Source of the DNA: Cololabis saira
Taxonomy: Eukaryota > Chordata > Actinopteri > Beloniformes > Belonidae
Direction: 5' to 3'
Length of the DNA stretch: 64,000 nt
Assembly (NCBI RefSeq): GCF_033807715.1
Contig: NC_084599.1
Span: 9,435,625 to 9,499,624 of the forward strand
Shown: positions 1 through 11,910 of the stretch, in pieces
Position numbering within the stretch: position 1 is the first letter of the stretch
Layout: every line of letters begins with the position of its first letter
Notes under the pieces: generated by a model
What the model was told of the DNA's origin: nothing
The model's input: only the letters and a program-made list of their open reading frames with translations
Databases searched by the model: none
Translations under genes and position numbers: made by a program

Positions 1-57
1 ATTACAGAAAATAAAGAACTTTATCACAATATTCTAATTTTCTGAGACAGTCCTGTA
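1..57. mobile_element. Truncated palindromic Tc1/mariner-like MITE (right end)
   Basis: The window opens inside the right end of a palindromic element. The end reads ...CTGAGACAGTCCTG followed by TA, and it matches the ends of the complete copies at 2790-3067 and 21147-22684. The left part lies outside the window. The TA flank suggests a Tc1/mariner-type target site; the superfamily is inferred from TIR and TSD only. Confidence 0.8.
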
Positions 58-238
58 CATGGATGTATCACTATGGATCTTTGAACCAGCTGGACAGAAG
101 GTTTTATTTCTTATTCAAGAAAAGCTGTTTGTTTCATTTAAGAAACAAATAGCTTCCTCAGGCTTACAACTTACAAGAATTATAGTTTTTTCTGTTTTTA
201 CAGTGTATCGGTACAGGTTATTTGAGGATGTGACTGCT

Positions 239-240
<2 letters not shown>

Positions 241-336
<96 letters not shown>
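241..336. repeat. (TG)n microsatellite
   Basis: An almost uninterrupted run of about 48 TG units. The valine/cysteine-rich open frame across it is an artefact of the repeat. Confidence 0.98.
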
Positions 337-2787
337 GCAGCTAACACAGTCATTCAGCCGTGTCGGAGAGGTGGGGCTTCAGCACTCCGGCATTTGGAGA
401 TTACATGGAAAAGCTGACAGATGACATGTTCCTCTGATTTTCCACTATTTCACTTTTTCCCCTCTTTACCACTAAGAATAACCCAACAATGATCGTAGCA
501 GTACAACAAACAGCACCTGGGCAGGCACTTGTGTACACTAACCTTCAGCAGGAGGAGTTCGCTTTGCAGTGAAAGTTCAGAGATTTGTCATCGGGTCTCA
601 AACTGCTGCTGCGTGAGACCCTGACTGTGCAGGATTATACATATCTCCAGTAGTTTGTTAGTGTGCGTGGCAACAACAGTCTGTACGGTAGGAGTTGAGA
701 GAGAGGAGCTTGCTGCATGATATTAAAAGTCCCTAAGGGTCCAACAAACCTGTCCTGCAACCTCCTCAGCCAGCCCCATGCGTCTTTAGACCTGGTGTGT
801 TTCTGAGACCTGTTGTTCCAAAGCAAAAGGAAACACAAAAGCATCTGCAGTGTATTATAAATACACATCACTCGTTCACGCCCCTCCTCAACCGTCTACA
901 TCCAAACTGGTCACATTTATTTGCGTAATACTGCCAAGATATGATGATTTCCATTTCCTTGTTATTTACCCCCCGGTCTTTAAAGTTACATCCCAAACTA
1001 CCTACCATGCAGGAAGTGTGTGTTATTGTGTGGGAGAGGTTATCAAGTATTTTGTTTGGTTGTTGTTTTTGCTTTATTATTGATATGAGCAGATGTTTTT
1101 ATTCCAGATTCCTCCTTGCCTTATTAGGGCTTGTCAAGCCCGGCTTGACACAAACTTACTGAGCTTGTTTCACATCGTAATGTTTTTTTTTTTCTTAAAC
1201 AGCAACAACAAATATATATAGGAGTGCTAATCCTTGCACAACAGCTTGTTTCAGAATGCAACGCTCCTGAGATCCGTATCAGCGGAAATGTGACGGTATT
1301 TAGTCAGATGTTGTGAAATCCCTGTGGCTGGAGGATAAGTATTTTGCAATCATAAAAATGATCTCAAATTGCGTGGTCCAGTGATTCATTATGAAGCAAA
1401 ATTCTTCAAGACAAATCATGTCATGAAGATAAAAAGTACACTCTTATAGTTAATTCATTAATTAACATTTGCATACTTATATGTTGCTATAGATACACAT
1501 ACAACTGGCAAGAAAATTAGACTTTTCTTTGAATACAACTGCAAGCTCCATGTAAGTTATTATTTTTATAGGCTACAAAATAAATGTGTTTTACTGTAAC
1601 ATTCCCTTTTCCCATTTCCCTTTTCAGGAAAATCAACCCGAGGTCTATTTATAAATTATAATGAGTAAAACTTTTGTTGATGCGAATCAAATCAGTTTTG
1701 AGTTTTGAGATAAAATATTTGCAGCATAATAATCTTGTCGGTCTGCAGGGGAACCAGCTGAAGTCATAAGAAATTCCTACTTTACAACTCAGGTCATTTC
1801 ACTGAAGCGGTAGTTCATTTCCAGCGCTTCCACAGAAGGGGACCAGTACTTAGATATTAATGACAGGAAGCAGGAGAGTTTATACTTTCCTCCCCTTGTG
1901 GGCTTGTTTGGCAGTCGTGTGCCAGTCTGTAGTCGACCGGTACGGACCAGGTGGCGACCTGAAAGTGATGTCAAGAACAGTCACCTACGGTGTCATCACC
2001 AGTTAAGTACTTTTTATTCATTTTCTCTACGCATACAAAGTTATACTTACCTCGTCCACACTATCACCTTACTGAAATTATATTTTTGAGTCTTGTCAGA
2101 GGCTTAAAATAGCAATTTACATTGATGTCATCTGGTTGTCATGGCTCTGATCCCGAAGGCTCCTTCCGCTGATCCACACGGAGCTGCCCACCGACATCTG
2201 CAACACCTCCCACTTCACATTTAGTTTCAGTGGTGAAATCAGAAATTGCTGCTGCATTTAGTCAATGCTCGGTCAGAGCGGAAAGGTTGCAAAATTAACA
2301 GCAAAACATCTTTAAAATATGGATAACTATACTCTGTTAGGTCTCTATTCACAGCTCAGAAGTCCATACACTGCAAATAACTCGGTGGTAAAAGCCAACC
2401 GTTGGTTGTGCCAGCTGTCAATCAAGAGTAAAACACTTTCTGTTTGTTTGTTTTCTCTCTTGCAGATTCCAAACGCTTGTGTGTTTTGTGTTTTCCTGTG
2501 TTTGTCTCATTTCAGACTTGCAGCGGCTTCTGGCCTGTCATTGCTGTTACATCTGATTTACATCTGATACATCTTATTTTTTTTAAAAAGAGTAAAACCC
2601 TTAGTTATACATTAATGTATTGCTTTAAATGAGTTTACTTGATGTGGCTCAAAAATTCAGATTAAAGCTCAGGAATGCAACAACACTTAAAAATTCCTGA
2701 ATGTGTATCTTTACAGTATTTTGCACCATTCCACTCAAATGAAGGTGACAGTATCCACAGGGACTGAAGTGGACCATACGGCCAATA
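337..2787. other. Intergenic stretch, no gene recognised
   Basis: AT-rich unique-looking sequence with stop codons in all frames at short intervals. I see no exon with both splice sites and coding character, and no terminal repeats. A 20-codon coding-like fragment near 2156-2224 was considered and rejected. Confidence 0.6.
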
Positions 2788-2789
2788 TA

Positions 2790-3067
2790 CAGGACTGTGT
2801 CAGAAAATTAGAATATTGTGATAAAGTTCTTTATTTTCTGTAATGCAATTAAAAAAAAACAAAAATGTCATACATTCTGGATTCATTACAAATCAACTGA
2901 AATATTGCAAGCCGTTTATTATTATAATATTGCTGATCATGGCTTACAGCTTAAGAAAACTCAAATAACCTATCTAAAAAAATTTGAATATTCTGGGAAT
3001 CTTAATCTTAAACTTTGTAATTGCATTACAGAAAATCACAATATTCTAATTTTCTGAGACAGTCCTG
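2790..3067. mobile_element. Complete palindromic Tc1/mariner-like MITE
   Basis: A 278-bp element whose two halves are near-perfect reverse complements, so it could fold into one long hairpin. It begins CAGGACTGTGTCAGAAAATT and ends with the inverted counterpart. It is flanked by TA on both sides (2788-2789 and 3068-3069), the duplication expected for Tc1/mariner insertion. There is no coding capacity. Same family as 1-57 and 21147-22684. Confidence 0.88.
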
Positions 3068-3069
3068 TA

Positions 3070-4016
3070 TTTCTGCATGCAGGTCCCCTGTGTGTGGTGC
3101 AGTAAAAAAAGGACAAACCGGAGATGATTGAGGATTACTTACTGTATCTTGCTGTATTTGTGACGTTCCAGCCAACTGTTGTGGAGATATCCAAGTGCAC
3201 TGACTCACACTGAGCTCCCTGAACAAGAAGGATTAAAAGCAATCTGGAAGCGTTTGTGTCAGTGCTGAACCAGGTGTCACTCAGACAGTCTGGAGAATGA
3301 CTCAGACGACACTTTCATTATGTGTAGCTGGAGGTTGATGTGTGTGTTAATACATACTGAACATATATATATTATATTATATTACAGGGTCCATTTATGA
3401 ACTTGCCAGATGTCCAGAGCTGTCCTCCCTCCACACCATCTGTATCCTGAACGCGCTGTACGCTCACCTGCTGCGGAGACTTTTTGCCGCTCTGGCATGA
3501 TTTGGCAGCAGATACACGCATCATGCACGGCTATACTAAGAGTAAGACGAGAAGAGCGGAACCGGCCTTCGGAGCCATACCATGTCTATTTCACACAAGT
3601 TTGCACAGCCATGACTTGACACCTTAACAGATGCACAATCCCGAACCTCCTCCTCACTGACAGAGACCCGGTATGTGACGTTATGTTGCTGGAACCTGCT
3701 CTACCTGACACTGAAAACACTCTCATCCCCTACCTCCTGCTCCCGGCTCGGTTTTCATATGTCGTCATGGCAGTGGGGATTCTATAAGCCTATCAATTAG
3801 CGAGAGGGATTACACGGTTATTCGCTTGGGCTGACCTCATGTCAGTAACGGAAGAATGAAAAACATATGGAAAACAAGGTCAGTGCTGAATGCCGAAGGC
3901 CCGGCAGTTGAACTGAGACGGACTCTTGATAGTAACAATGAATTCAGCTCAAACGGAACCAAGCCCGCACCGTTTCCTCCCATGTGACCAGAAACTCTTT
4001 TTTTATTCATTTTCTT
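3070..4016. other. Intergenic stretch with one weak coding-like island
   Basis: No gene is called. A 37-codon open stretch at 3388-3500 follows a possible TTACAG acceptor and ends in TGA. It has leucine/alanine-rich coding-like composition, but I recognise no family and no partner exon. Confidence 0.4.
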
Positions 4017-4024
4017 TTAAAAAT

Positions 4025-4719
4025 CAGAGGTGTCTTCAGTATTCACATTCATTACTCAGGTAGAAGTATAGATACTAGAGTTTAAAAATACTCCTGTAGA
4101 AGTTGAAGTATCAACTCAAGTTTTTTACTCAAGTAAAAGTATAAAAGTACCGGTTTCAAAACTACTTAAAGTATAAAAGTAAAAGTAATGTAAGGGGGGG
4201 AAAAGCCATTGAAAATGAATGCATCTTAGTATAATTCAAATATATTAAAGAACCATATATGTGTGCTATTGAGCATTAACATGTGTTTCAGAGAGCAGGA
4301 GATATGATGACTAGTTGCCTATAAGTATTGTAATGGTGCAAAAAGTCAAACTTCAGAGGCACGTTATCATTTATCCTAACCTTTATTGGAATGTACATCC
4401 AAGTTTAGTTGCAGGAATCTGAGGGAACGGATGTAAGAACAAAACTGGACAAGAACATCTGAAACAACCACAACCAAATTCACTCTATCCGGATGGAGCA
4501 ATTTAACTGGATAGTTTTTTTTAAAGGCCGAAATGAAATAGAGTAACGAGGTTGTTTTTAAAATGTAAGGAGTAAAAAGTACAGATAATTGTGTGAAAAT
4601 GTAAGGAGTAAAAGTAAAAAGTCGTCTGAAAAATAATTACTCCAGTGAAGTATAGATAACCAAAATTTCTACCTAAGTAAGGTAACGAAGTATTTGTACT
4701 TTGTTACTTGACACCTCTG
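4025..4719. mobile_element. Non-autonomous hAT element
   Basis: Terminal inverted repeats begin CAGAGGTGTC and end GACACCTCTG. An exact 8-bp duplication TTAAAAAT lies at 4017-4024 and 4720-4727, which is diagnostic of hAT insertion. The interior is AT-rich and non-coding, with the AAGTAxAAGTATAxAAGTA-type phrases typical of this fish repeat. A second copy is at 51643-52238 inside tp63 intron 9. Confidence 0.93.
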
Positions 4720-4727
4720 TTAAAAAT

Positions 4728-6750
4728 GGGAAAATGAATCCAGCTTCAGGAGATGTCCCAGTTTTGAGGCACACAGTTTTTTTTTTCTTCTTTTTTTCCC
4801 TCCTGACATCAAGACAAAAGCAATGCAGAGCATGTTGAACATGTAATTGTTTGATGGCTTTGGTATGTTACGGATGAACTATATCCATCTGCTTATCTGA
4901 GACTCGAAGAAATGTCTCTGAAATATCCACTTTCATTCAAGCGTCCCAATACGTCGACGGCGTGTGTTATTTTTAAAGTGTATCCAGTGACAAAGGACAC
5001 TTCAACCCCTCACTTAGATTACATGCGGATGGGTGGAAGCATCATTATGATGTACGCATGCATGCTTTTTAATAGGTTGACGGGCCAACCAATCACACTT
5101 GTCAACCTGTTGCCGGGAGACAGGCAATGTGGTTGCTAAACACCAGTCCAAAACTTTTACATCATGGACTATATTTCTGAAAGTTAGAATATGAAAGTAT
5201 ATTGTATTACCTCACAGAAGTGCTGAAGCAGGTCCTGCAGCACCTGCTCTTCAAGTGTAAAATATCATCACCCCTGAGCTCCTGAGTCCCAGCAATTTCC
5301 TCTTTCAATGCCTCCTCACATATGAGAAGATAATCATCATTCTAATCCGCATAAATTATCTTCTTAGAACGATTATTTATGCAGCAGAACAAGTTTAAAA
5401 GGAGTGCTTTATGTCATTTCTCTCCGGTGATATTAGCTTGCCTGTAGTTTATCTCTAATTTGCTAATTCTAGTGTGCCCTTATTTTAGTGTGTCACTTAC
5501 ATATTAAATCATAGCAACATCTCTTTAATTATGTGGCAACAGGGTTCTGTTTAAAGTTTGAGATTTGCCTTTTGGCTCATCGCCCCATTGTAAATGAGAA
5601 ATTATTAGCGTTGCATTACGGTAACGCCGCTCTATGAGTAATGTTGACTTACATCAAAGGCTGGCAGAAACAGGTTTATTGTTGGATTAGCTGTGATTGA
5701 TGGTTTGTGGTTCACTGGTTGATCTGCTTCTCAGATCTAGAAGCAGTTGGTGGAAAGCTTTGATTTTGTTTACCAGAAGTGCTCCGCTCCACTCGGCGAG
5801 GGGATTCTGTCCCCTGGGAAGAAAAACAAAGCGATCCAGTCGTGCTCGTCTGAAGTGAAGCAGGTTTTAATCCACACATTCATGTTTTTGTGCAGTCTCC
5901 CTAGTCCTCTGTGGCCTGCTGTTTATTCTTATCTATAACAAGTTTTTGTCTGAGGAACCACAGATATTCAGTTGTTTTTGTGTCTCTTAGCAAATCATTT
6001 TTATCTACTTCTTTTTTCTGGGAGCTTTTGTGTGGGGAAAAACCATTCAAACCCATTGAGAGGTTATTTGCGTTAGTATTAATGATACAAAAACTACCAC
6101 TCAAGGTACAGTTTTTTTAATTGATGTATATTTATTAGGATGTTTTTAATCCTGCATTAATGCATTTTTTCTATGTTGAAAAAAAGAGGCTAATTCCATT
6201 TATTGATTTTATTGATGCTGTTAGTCTTTGAAACTTTTAGACATCAAATTACAATTCTGCTAAATAATAAAATACATTCAATAGGAAAATGATTGGAAAG
6301 GAATAAGTCAGCCTTTAAATCGGTCTTTGTGGCATTTAGTCACCAAACTGACAAACTTCTTGTTTTCTTTTCTCCTTTTTTAAATCGCATTGATTTAAAG
6401 CATATTTGAGCTAAATCTTTTAGTTCTATTGCTAAAATGTTCTGGTCTTCTCAGCTTGTTTCAAACTAAAAGTCACAGTATGAACTAGCTCCTGAGCCAC
6501 ATGTGCTGCCTAACTAAAACCAGAGGACAGATATGCGGGAGCTAACCCACGGTTAAAAATATATGTGAGGTACAAGTGAACGAACAGAGACTAAAGGGAT
6601 GACCTTAATCATGTAAGGTTAAGAAGAATATTTTAAAGAAGTAAGGCTCAGATGTTGATATAATGTATATTGGAGTTAAAAATGCATTTACAATATTATG
6701 TTATGTTATAATTTACATCAGTTAACTATTTACATATTTACCTCCACCTG
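4728..6750. other. Intergenic stretch, nothing recognised
   Basis: About 2 kb of AT-rich unique-looking sequence. I find no open frame with coding character, no terminal repeats and no simple repeat of note. Confidence 0.6.
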
Positions 6751-6756
6751 TCACCG

Positions 6757-7196
6757 TCCCAAGTTCAGTCTCTTAAATCACTGCTTCAGGAATACTCAGC
6801 AGTATTCAGTAAATACTCAGAGGACAGAGGTCAGACAAGCATCGTCAAGCATCGAATCCACACTCTAATTAAACAGAGAGCCTACAGAGTGACACCAGAT
6901 CAGAGAGCTGAAATAGAGACTCAAGTTGAACATCTTTTAAAGGCAGATGTCATTGAGGAAAAGCCACAGTCCATGGGCTACACCAGTTCTTTTGGTGCGC
7001 AAGAGAAATGGCACATGGCAAAAACTTAATGTGGTGAAATCAAAGATTCCCATCCCCTTCCCAGAGTCGAGGGTGCAATGGATGCTTTGTCAGGATCAGC
7101 CTGGTTCTTCACAATGGACCTGCAACATGGTTATTGGCAAGTTGAGCTGGATGAGAAAAATCGTGAAAAAAAACGCATTCACAACAGGCCATGGAC
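6757..7196 (+). pseudogene. Decayed Ty3/gypsy retrotransposon pol fragment (reverse transcriptase)
   Basis: Conceptual translation resembles the start of a Ty3/gypsy reverse transcriptase: a region with LLKADVIEE, then SHSPWATPVLLVRKRNGTW, then DALSGSAW and MDLQHGYWQVELDEK. The segment that should carry the conserved substrate-binding stretch after NGTW is deleted, and the frame shifts between these blocks, so it cannot encode a working enzyme. It stops abruptly at the TTCAA repeat at 7201. No LTRs flank it. It is a 5'- and 3'-truncated relic; family identity is inferred from the RT motifs. Confidence 0.85.
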
Positions 7197-7200
7197 CGTA

Positions 7201-7570
7201 TTCAATTCAATTCAATTCAATTCAATTCAATTCAGTTTTATTTATATAGCGTCTATTACAATTAAAGTTGTCTCTAGGCGCTTTCCAGAGACCCAGAACC
7301 TGACCCTTGAGCAATTATTACATAAACAGTGGCAGGTAAAAACTCCCCTAGTGGGAGAAAAACCTTAAGCCAAACAGTGGCAAGAAAACTCCCCTTTAAG
7401 AAGGAAGAAACCTGGACCAGGACCTGGATCATAAGGGGGGAAGAAACCTGGACCAGGACCTGGATCATAAGGGGGGGCCCTGCTGGTGAAGACCAGCTAG
7501 GCAGAGCAGGAAAAGAGAGAACAGACAGAGAGAATGAAGAACAGAGAAAGGAGAGACACAGAAATAATGG
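7201..7570. repeat. Teleost interspersed repeat with TTCAA run and 36-bp tandem duplication
   Basis: Starts with a short (TTCAA)n tract. The common fish phrase TTTTATTTATATAGCG follows, and then a G/A-rich body. A 36-bp unit beginning AAGAAACCTGGACCAGGACC is present twice, at 7405 and 7441. The WTRTWII-type peptide it encodes is an artefact. This repeat type is familiar from fish genomes, but I cannot assign a class. Confidence 0.7.
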
Positions 7571-7794
7571 CTAACTGGTGCACTACAGGGATCCAATATG
7601 AATTCTCAGTTTCACCCTTTTCAAGTCAATAAACCTGCGAACAAACTGATCACTGTCTCCACAGTTTTGATTATACGAAGGTGTTTATCTTACTGCCGAG
7701 TTATATTCTGGACATATATTGAGGGCGGCATAATTTATATTTGAGTTAAAGGGGACCTATTATGGCATTTAATGTATATTTTAAACAGGCCTTG

Positions 7795-8115
7795 TGTCAG
7801 GGTTGACATTCCCCCCAGCCTTCAGTTTCTGTCTTGCCCCGCCTGTGTCCCATCTGCCCTGATTGTGTCTGCACCTGTGTCTCGTCATGTCTTGTTATCC
7901 CCTCAGTATATCTTGTTTTGTCATTCCTTGGTTCCCTGTCGGTCCGTACTGTTTCTTCCTCCATGTCTCCTCGCAGTTTTCCTGATCCTGGTTTTTGTCT
8001 TGATCCTGCCCAGCAGCGCTTTGTTTTTTTGCCTTTGTTAAAATAAACCCTTTTTTGTTGCAACTCTTGGCTCCTGCTCTCCTGCACACGGGTCCTCAAC
8101 AACCACAGCATAACA
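7795..8115 (+). mobile_element. Solo LTR of a retrotransposon
   Basis: A 321-bp unit begins TGTCAGGG and ends CATAACA (TG...CA ends). It is flanked by the exact 5-bp duplication CCTTG at 7790-7794 and 8116-8120. An AATAAA lies near 8042 in the LTR, in the expected place for the R region. With only one LTR and no internal region, it is the footprint of LTR-LTR recombination. It interrupts the TTAA element, so it is younger than that element. Ty3/gypsy is likely but inferred. Confidence 0.85.
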
Positions 8116-8514
8116 CCTTGAATAAAAAAATAAAAAAATAAAACAGAAATTCAGCTTGTGGGCCATGTCTCTAGTTTTACCGCTTCTAACCTCATTATCT
8201 GTGAGTGATCCTGAGTGGGCGGGGGGGCTATGATAATGAGGCTCTGTGCTGATTGGCTGCCTGAATGACGTGTAGCAGGGGAGGGAACAAAGCCTCGCTC
8301 CGGACTGAAGAGCCGGCTGCGTACACAAAGCGTGTCCCATGCGAGGGAGCTCCGGCGACAAAATAAATTCCATTTCTTTATTTTTTTTGTATTGGACTGT
8401 CCTAACTGGCCGCGAGTTTAACGGTTTCAGTGTGGACAGAGAGCCTCCGATGTCACGCAGCTCGACGCGATAGTCGGACGCTCACATTCAGTTACACGAT
8501 GTAAACGGATCTTA

Positions 8515-8601
8515 AGCCTGAATTACGGTTCTGCGTTAAATTGACGCGTACCCTACGCCGTAGGCTCTGCGTTGGTGTAACGCGGAACCATAAATCAGCC
8601 T
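8515..8601. mobile_element. Palindromic MITE, PIF/Harbinger-like
   Basis: An 87-bp hairpin with ends AGCCTGAATTACGGTTCTGC and its inverted partner ...CATAAATCAGCCT. It is flanked by TTA at 8512-8514 and 8602-8604, the 3-bp site preferred by PIF/Harbinger elements. A related copy lies at 48726-48843 in tp63 intron 4. Confidence 0.72.
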
Positions 8602-9948
8602 TTAGTTCCCTGAAGAGGGAACGGGTCACCTCGTCTTCACACTAATTCACACAGGAAGATTTAATTGAACTCTAAACAGTTACACCACAGTTATTTACTC
8701 CGACTCCTCATCATTTCATTTCTTATGTTACAAGACAAATGAATCATGTTAACTGTAAAGAAATCACAACACTGAATTTTCACAAATGGCAACTTTATTG
8801 TTAAAAAAATAAAATAACATAAATTGTATATAAATAACATGTATGCACTATTGCTGGCTCAAGGAAGGACCGTGCGTCTTCTGAATGTGTCGTTGAAGCT
8901 TCAGGTGCTTGGAAGATCTGAAACCATAAACAGAAGAATAATGTATTACTAATAGAGCTCCGGTGTTACCTAACGAGTGAGTGGCTGCGTTAGGGAACAC
9001 TGGAGCCACCGGAGCTGCTCACCGGTCCGGTCCGGTGAGTAGCTCTGGTGGCTCCGGAGCTAAGCTAAATACTTAGCCCATGCAAAGATCATACTTGTAG
9101 ACAAATATAAATAACATAAAAAAAATAACGTCACTTACCGCTGACTCATGTGCAGTTGCCGGGTCCGTACTGTTGGAACTAATCCTTTTATAAAGTAAGT
9201 GTTGATGCAAAAACTGTCCCTCGCTGTAAACAGCCAGCGCTTCCAAACAATGGCGGACGCTCCAGCCGGCGGAGATAGTTGTGGGCGTGATTTCAGCAGC
9301 GGAAGTCACATGACACTGGAAGATTCAGCCGGGTGGGGTGTACAGACCCTGCAGAATTTGGTGGCATTTCATCTTTTCTGTGTTGGCAGGGTGGGAGAGG
9401 GGAGACCACTTTATATATGTTAAAACAAGAAAAAACGTGTTTTTCATAATAGGTCCCCTTTAATAATCAATTTACAATATTATTTTATAATTTATACCAG
9501 TTAACTATTTATGTATTTATGTTACACATTTATTATTTAATGTACAAATGTATATGTTTAAATCCATGTATTTGCAAGTGCATCTTTATGACAGTTAATA
9601 TGTTGAATTATGTTGAATCCGCCTTCTTGATTCCCTCAAATTTACCTCAATTGAAGGGCTAGATTCTTTTGGTTAGTTCAGTCACGTGAGAAGTGAGAAC
9701 CAGGAAGTAAAAAATGTTATGACGTGTGGAATTGAGTAAAGTGCTGCTTGAGAAAGTTATCCCTCTCCATCCTGCTGTTTATTCTGTTAAAGCGTGATAC
9801 AACCCCCACACATCGAACCATCACGCTACAATCAATAAAATCGGACTCCAATAAGCAAATGCCACATGTAAACAATGTAGTAGATAGTGAATGTTGGGGG
9901 TTTAAAAAGTTGGTAAGGACCTGAGAAACTCCTTTACTCTGATTAGAC

Positions 9949-10275
9949 CAGGGGTCGGCAACCCAAAATGTTGAAAGAGCCATATTGGACCAAAAAAACA
10001 AAAAACAAATATGTCTGGAGCCGCAAAAAATCAAAAGTCTTGTATAAACCTTAGAATGAAGGCAACACATTTTTTTTCATTATGCACTTCGAGTTGAAAT
10101 GTTGAGAAAAAGTTGAAATGTCGAGAAAAAAGTTGAAATGACGAGATTAAAAAGGAAAAAAAGAAAAAAAAAGGAATAAAAAAGGTCAAAACATTTTTGA
10201 AAAAGCTCCAGGGAGCCACTAGGGCGGCGCTAAAGAGCTGCATGTGGCTCTAGAGCGGCGGGTTGTCGACCCCTG
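9949..10275. mobile_element. hAT MITE (CAGGGGTCGGCAACC family)
   Basis: Ends CAGGGGTCGGCAACC and GGTTGTCGACCCCTG. The flanking 8-mers GATTAGAC (9941-9948) and GGTTAGAC (10276-10283) differ at one base, consistent with an aged hAT TSD. The centre has repeated GTTGAAATGTYGAGAAAAA-type units, also seen in the copy at 61240-61677. Non-coding. Confidence 0.88.
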
Positions 10276-11215
10276 GGTTAGACACACCAGAGACAAGGGC
10301 CATGACGAGGTAGCTCCACACCCAGGCCCCCCAACCCCAACACACCACCATCCATGGCAATAGCGCAATAGGGCAACCAACAAAGCAGACTCCTGCAGCG
10401 CTACAGCAGCACCACCGCTCTTGCCTCCCACCTGCCACCAATCAGACAAAGGGAGAATAAGAAGGAGGGAGCAAAGAAGGAAAAACCATAGCGACGCAAC
10501 TAACCTCAGAAAGGCAGCACTAGGGAAGGGACAGCCAAGACCCGGAGGCAGAACAGGGGCAACCACACGGAACCACCTGACACACTAAGGATGCGTCCAG
10601 ATAGCAACTGGTCCTACACCACTCCCCCAGGACGCCCCCATGGAGGCCAGCCCGCACACCAGAACCACCAGCCGAGGCCTAAGTCCAGGAAAGTCCCTGC
10701 CACAGGGACAGTCCCGAATGGCAGTGACGCACACCAAACAGCCCAGGCCCCCAAAGTCCCCCTCCTGGGTCCAACTTGTCAGTGGACTGGCCAAAATGCC
10801 ACTAAATGCCATCTTGGCTACCCCCCAGCTTACTTTGTTTTGTTTTCTTCCAGACTGATTGCATTAATGTACACACTCTAGTTAGATTAACAGTTTTTAT
10901 TAGATGTTCTTAAACTGCATCATTGTTCTCAAAGATAATATTTGTTGTGCTTCTAATTGTACTAACAGACCACCAGGACCAGCTCTGGGTTGGGCCAGAA
11001 GCGTCTGGGGATCAAGGTTAGCGCTGGAGGCAGCAGCTGTCCTTGCCCATGGATGAAAACTTCTACCTGGATAATCTGGAGTGCAACCTTGACCTCATCA
11101 GTCACTCGCTCTGGCAGCATCTGGAACAGCTGGGGCCTCCAGCCGGGCCGGTCTCCAGGTTGGCTTGCACCATTTCAAACTGACCATCTTTGCCTGGACC
11201 TCTGCCAGAATCAAG
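10276..11215. other. C/A-rich probable interspersed repeat, then a coding-like island
   Basis: From about 10284 to 10790 the plus strand is strikingly C/A-rich and unlike its AT-rich neighbours. The open frames on both strands are low-complexity. This resembles dispersed fish repeat sequence, but no termini are visible. At 11022-11183 a short open stretch (motif DENFYLDNLECNLDL) looks coding and follows a possible GGTTAG acceptor. I do not recognise it and call no gene. Confidence 0.4.
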
Positions 11216-11223
11216 CTCTAACA

Positions 11224-11447
11224 CAGTGTTTCTCAATCCTGGTCCTCGTGGGCCCCTGTCCTGCATGTTTTAGATGTTTCCCTGCACCAACACACCTGAT
11301 TCTAATTAAAGGTCCTCATTAGCTTGTCACCAAGGTCTGCACAACTCTGTTGATGACACAGGTACTTTCATCACGGTGTGCTGAAGCAGGGTAGCATCTA
11401 AAACATGCAGGACAGGGGGACCCGAGGACCAGGATTGAGAAACACTG
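11224..11447. mobile_element. Short hAT MITE (CAGTGTTTCTCAATCCTGG family)
   Basis: A 224-bp element with ends CAGTGTTTCTCAATCCTGG and CCAGGATTGAGAAACACTG. The flanking 8-mers CTCTAACA and ATCTAACA differ at one base, fitting the hAT preference for nTCTAnnn sites. Non-coding. Confidence 0.9.
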
Positions 11448-11455
11448 ATCTAACA

Positions 11456-11898
11456 AAACCCTAAATCCATTATCACTTAGTCAAACATTACCTATTTGAG
11501 TGTACGAGGATGGATCAACAGGTTTTATCAGAATAAATGTAAGGTAATGTAAGTTAGTAATGTAACAGGTGAGTAGGGCTCTGATTGAGCCATGGACACC
11601 TCAAGGCTGTGGGCAGCGAGCTGCACATCTTGATCCAAGCTCCAGCAGTCCTTGTTTTAAATCCAGCAGTACTCATTTGGGATGTTGTGTGAGTAGTGAC
11701 ATTTGAAACCAGGATGGATGTACCCTTATAGATCAGACCTACATCTAGAAAGATGTTGGGCCTGAAAACAATCCATACGGCCTTCTCATCCAAAGGGCAT
11801 CACCAACAGTTGCTTATCAAACTGGCTTTGCACACCGTTGGTTAGCACTAAAACCAATCAGAGGAGAGCAATGAACAAGGTGACGTATTAAAAGCGAC
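11456..11898. other. Intergenic stretch, nothing recognised
   Basis: About 440 bp between two transposable elements. No coding, repeat or regulatory structure is recognised. Confidence 0.5.
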
Positions 11899-11910
11899 TG
11901 AAGAAAGTCA

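Larger units (their letters stand above)
7750..9459. mobile_element. TTAA-target DNA transposon, non-autonomous, with nested insertions
   Basis: Terminal inverted repeats AGGGGACCTATTATG and CATAATAGGTCCCCT are flanked by TTAA at 7746-7749 and 9460-9463, so it belongs to the TTAA-specific group (piggyBac or Kolobok type). The 1.7-kb body holds a solo LTR (7795-8115) and a small palindrome (8515-8601). No transposase frame is visible. Relatives are at about 18930-19246 and 60888-61813. Confidence 0.88.

Noticed and set aside
2156..2224. Coding-like fragment with LIHTELPTDICNTSHFTF
   Set aside because: No acceptor in frame, no donor, no partner exon; length is within chance.
7274..7574. Frames with repeated WTRTWII or VLVQVSS
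   Set aside because: Produced by the 36-bp tandem duplication of an interspersed repeat.
10219..10881. Overlapping open frames on both strands, 60-115 codons
   Set aside because: C/A-rich low-complexity, open on both strands, likely repeat-derived; no motif recognised.
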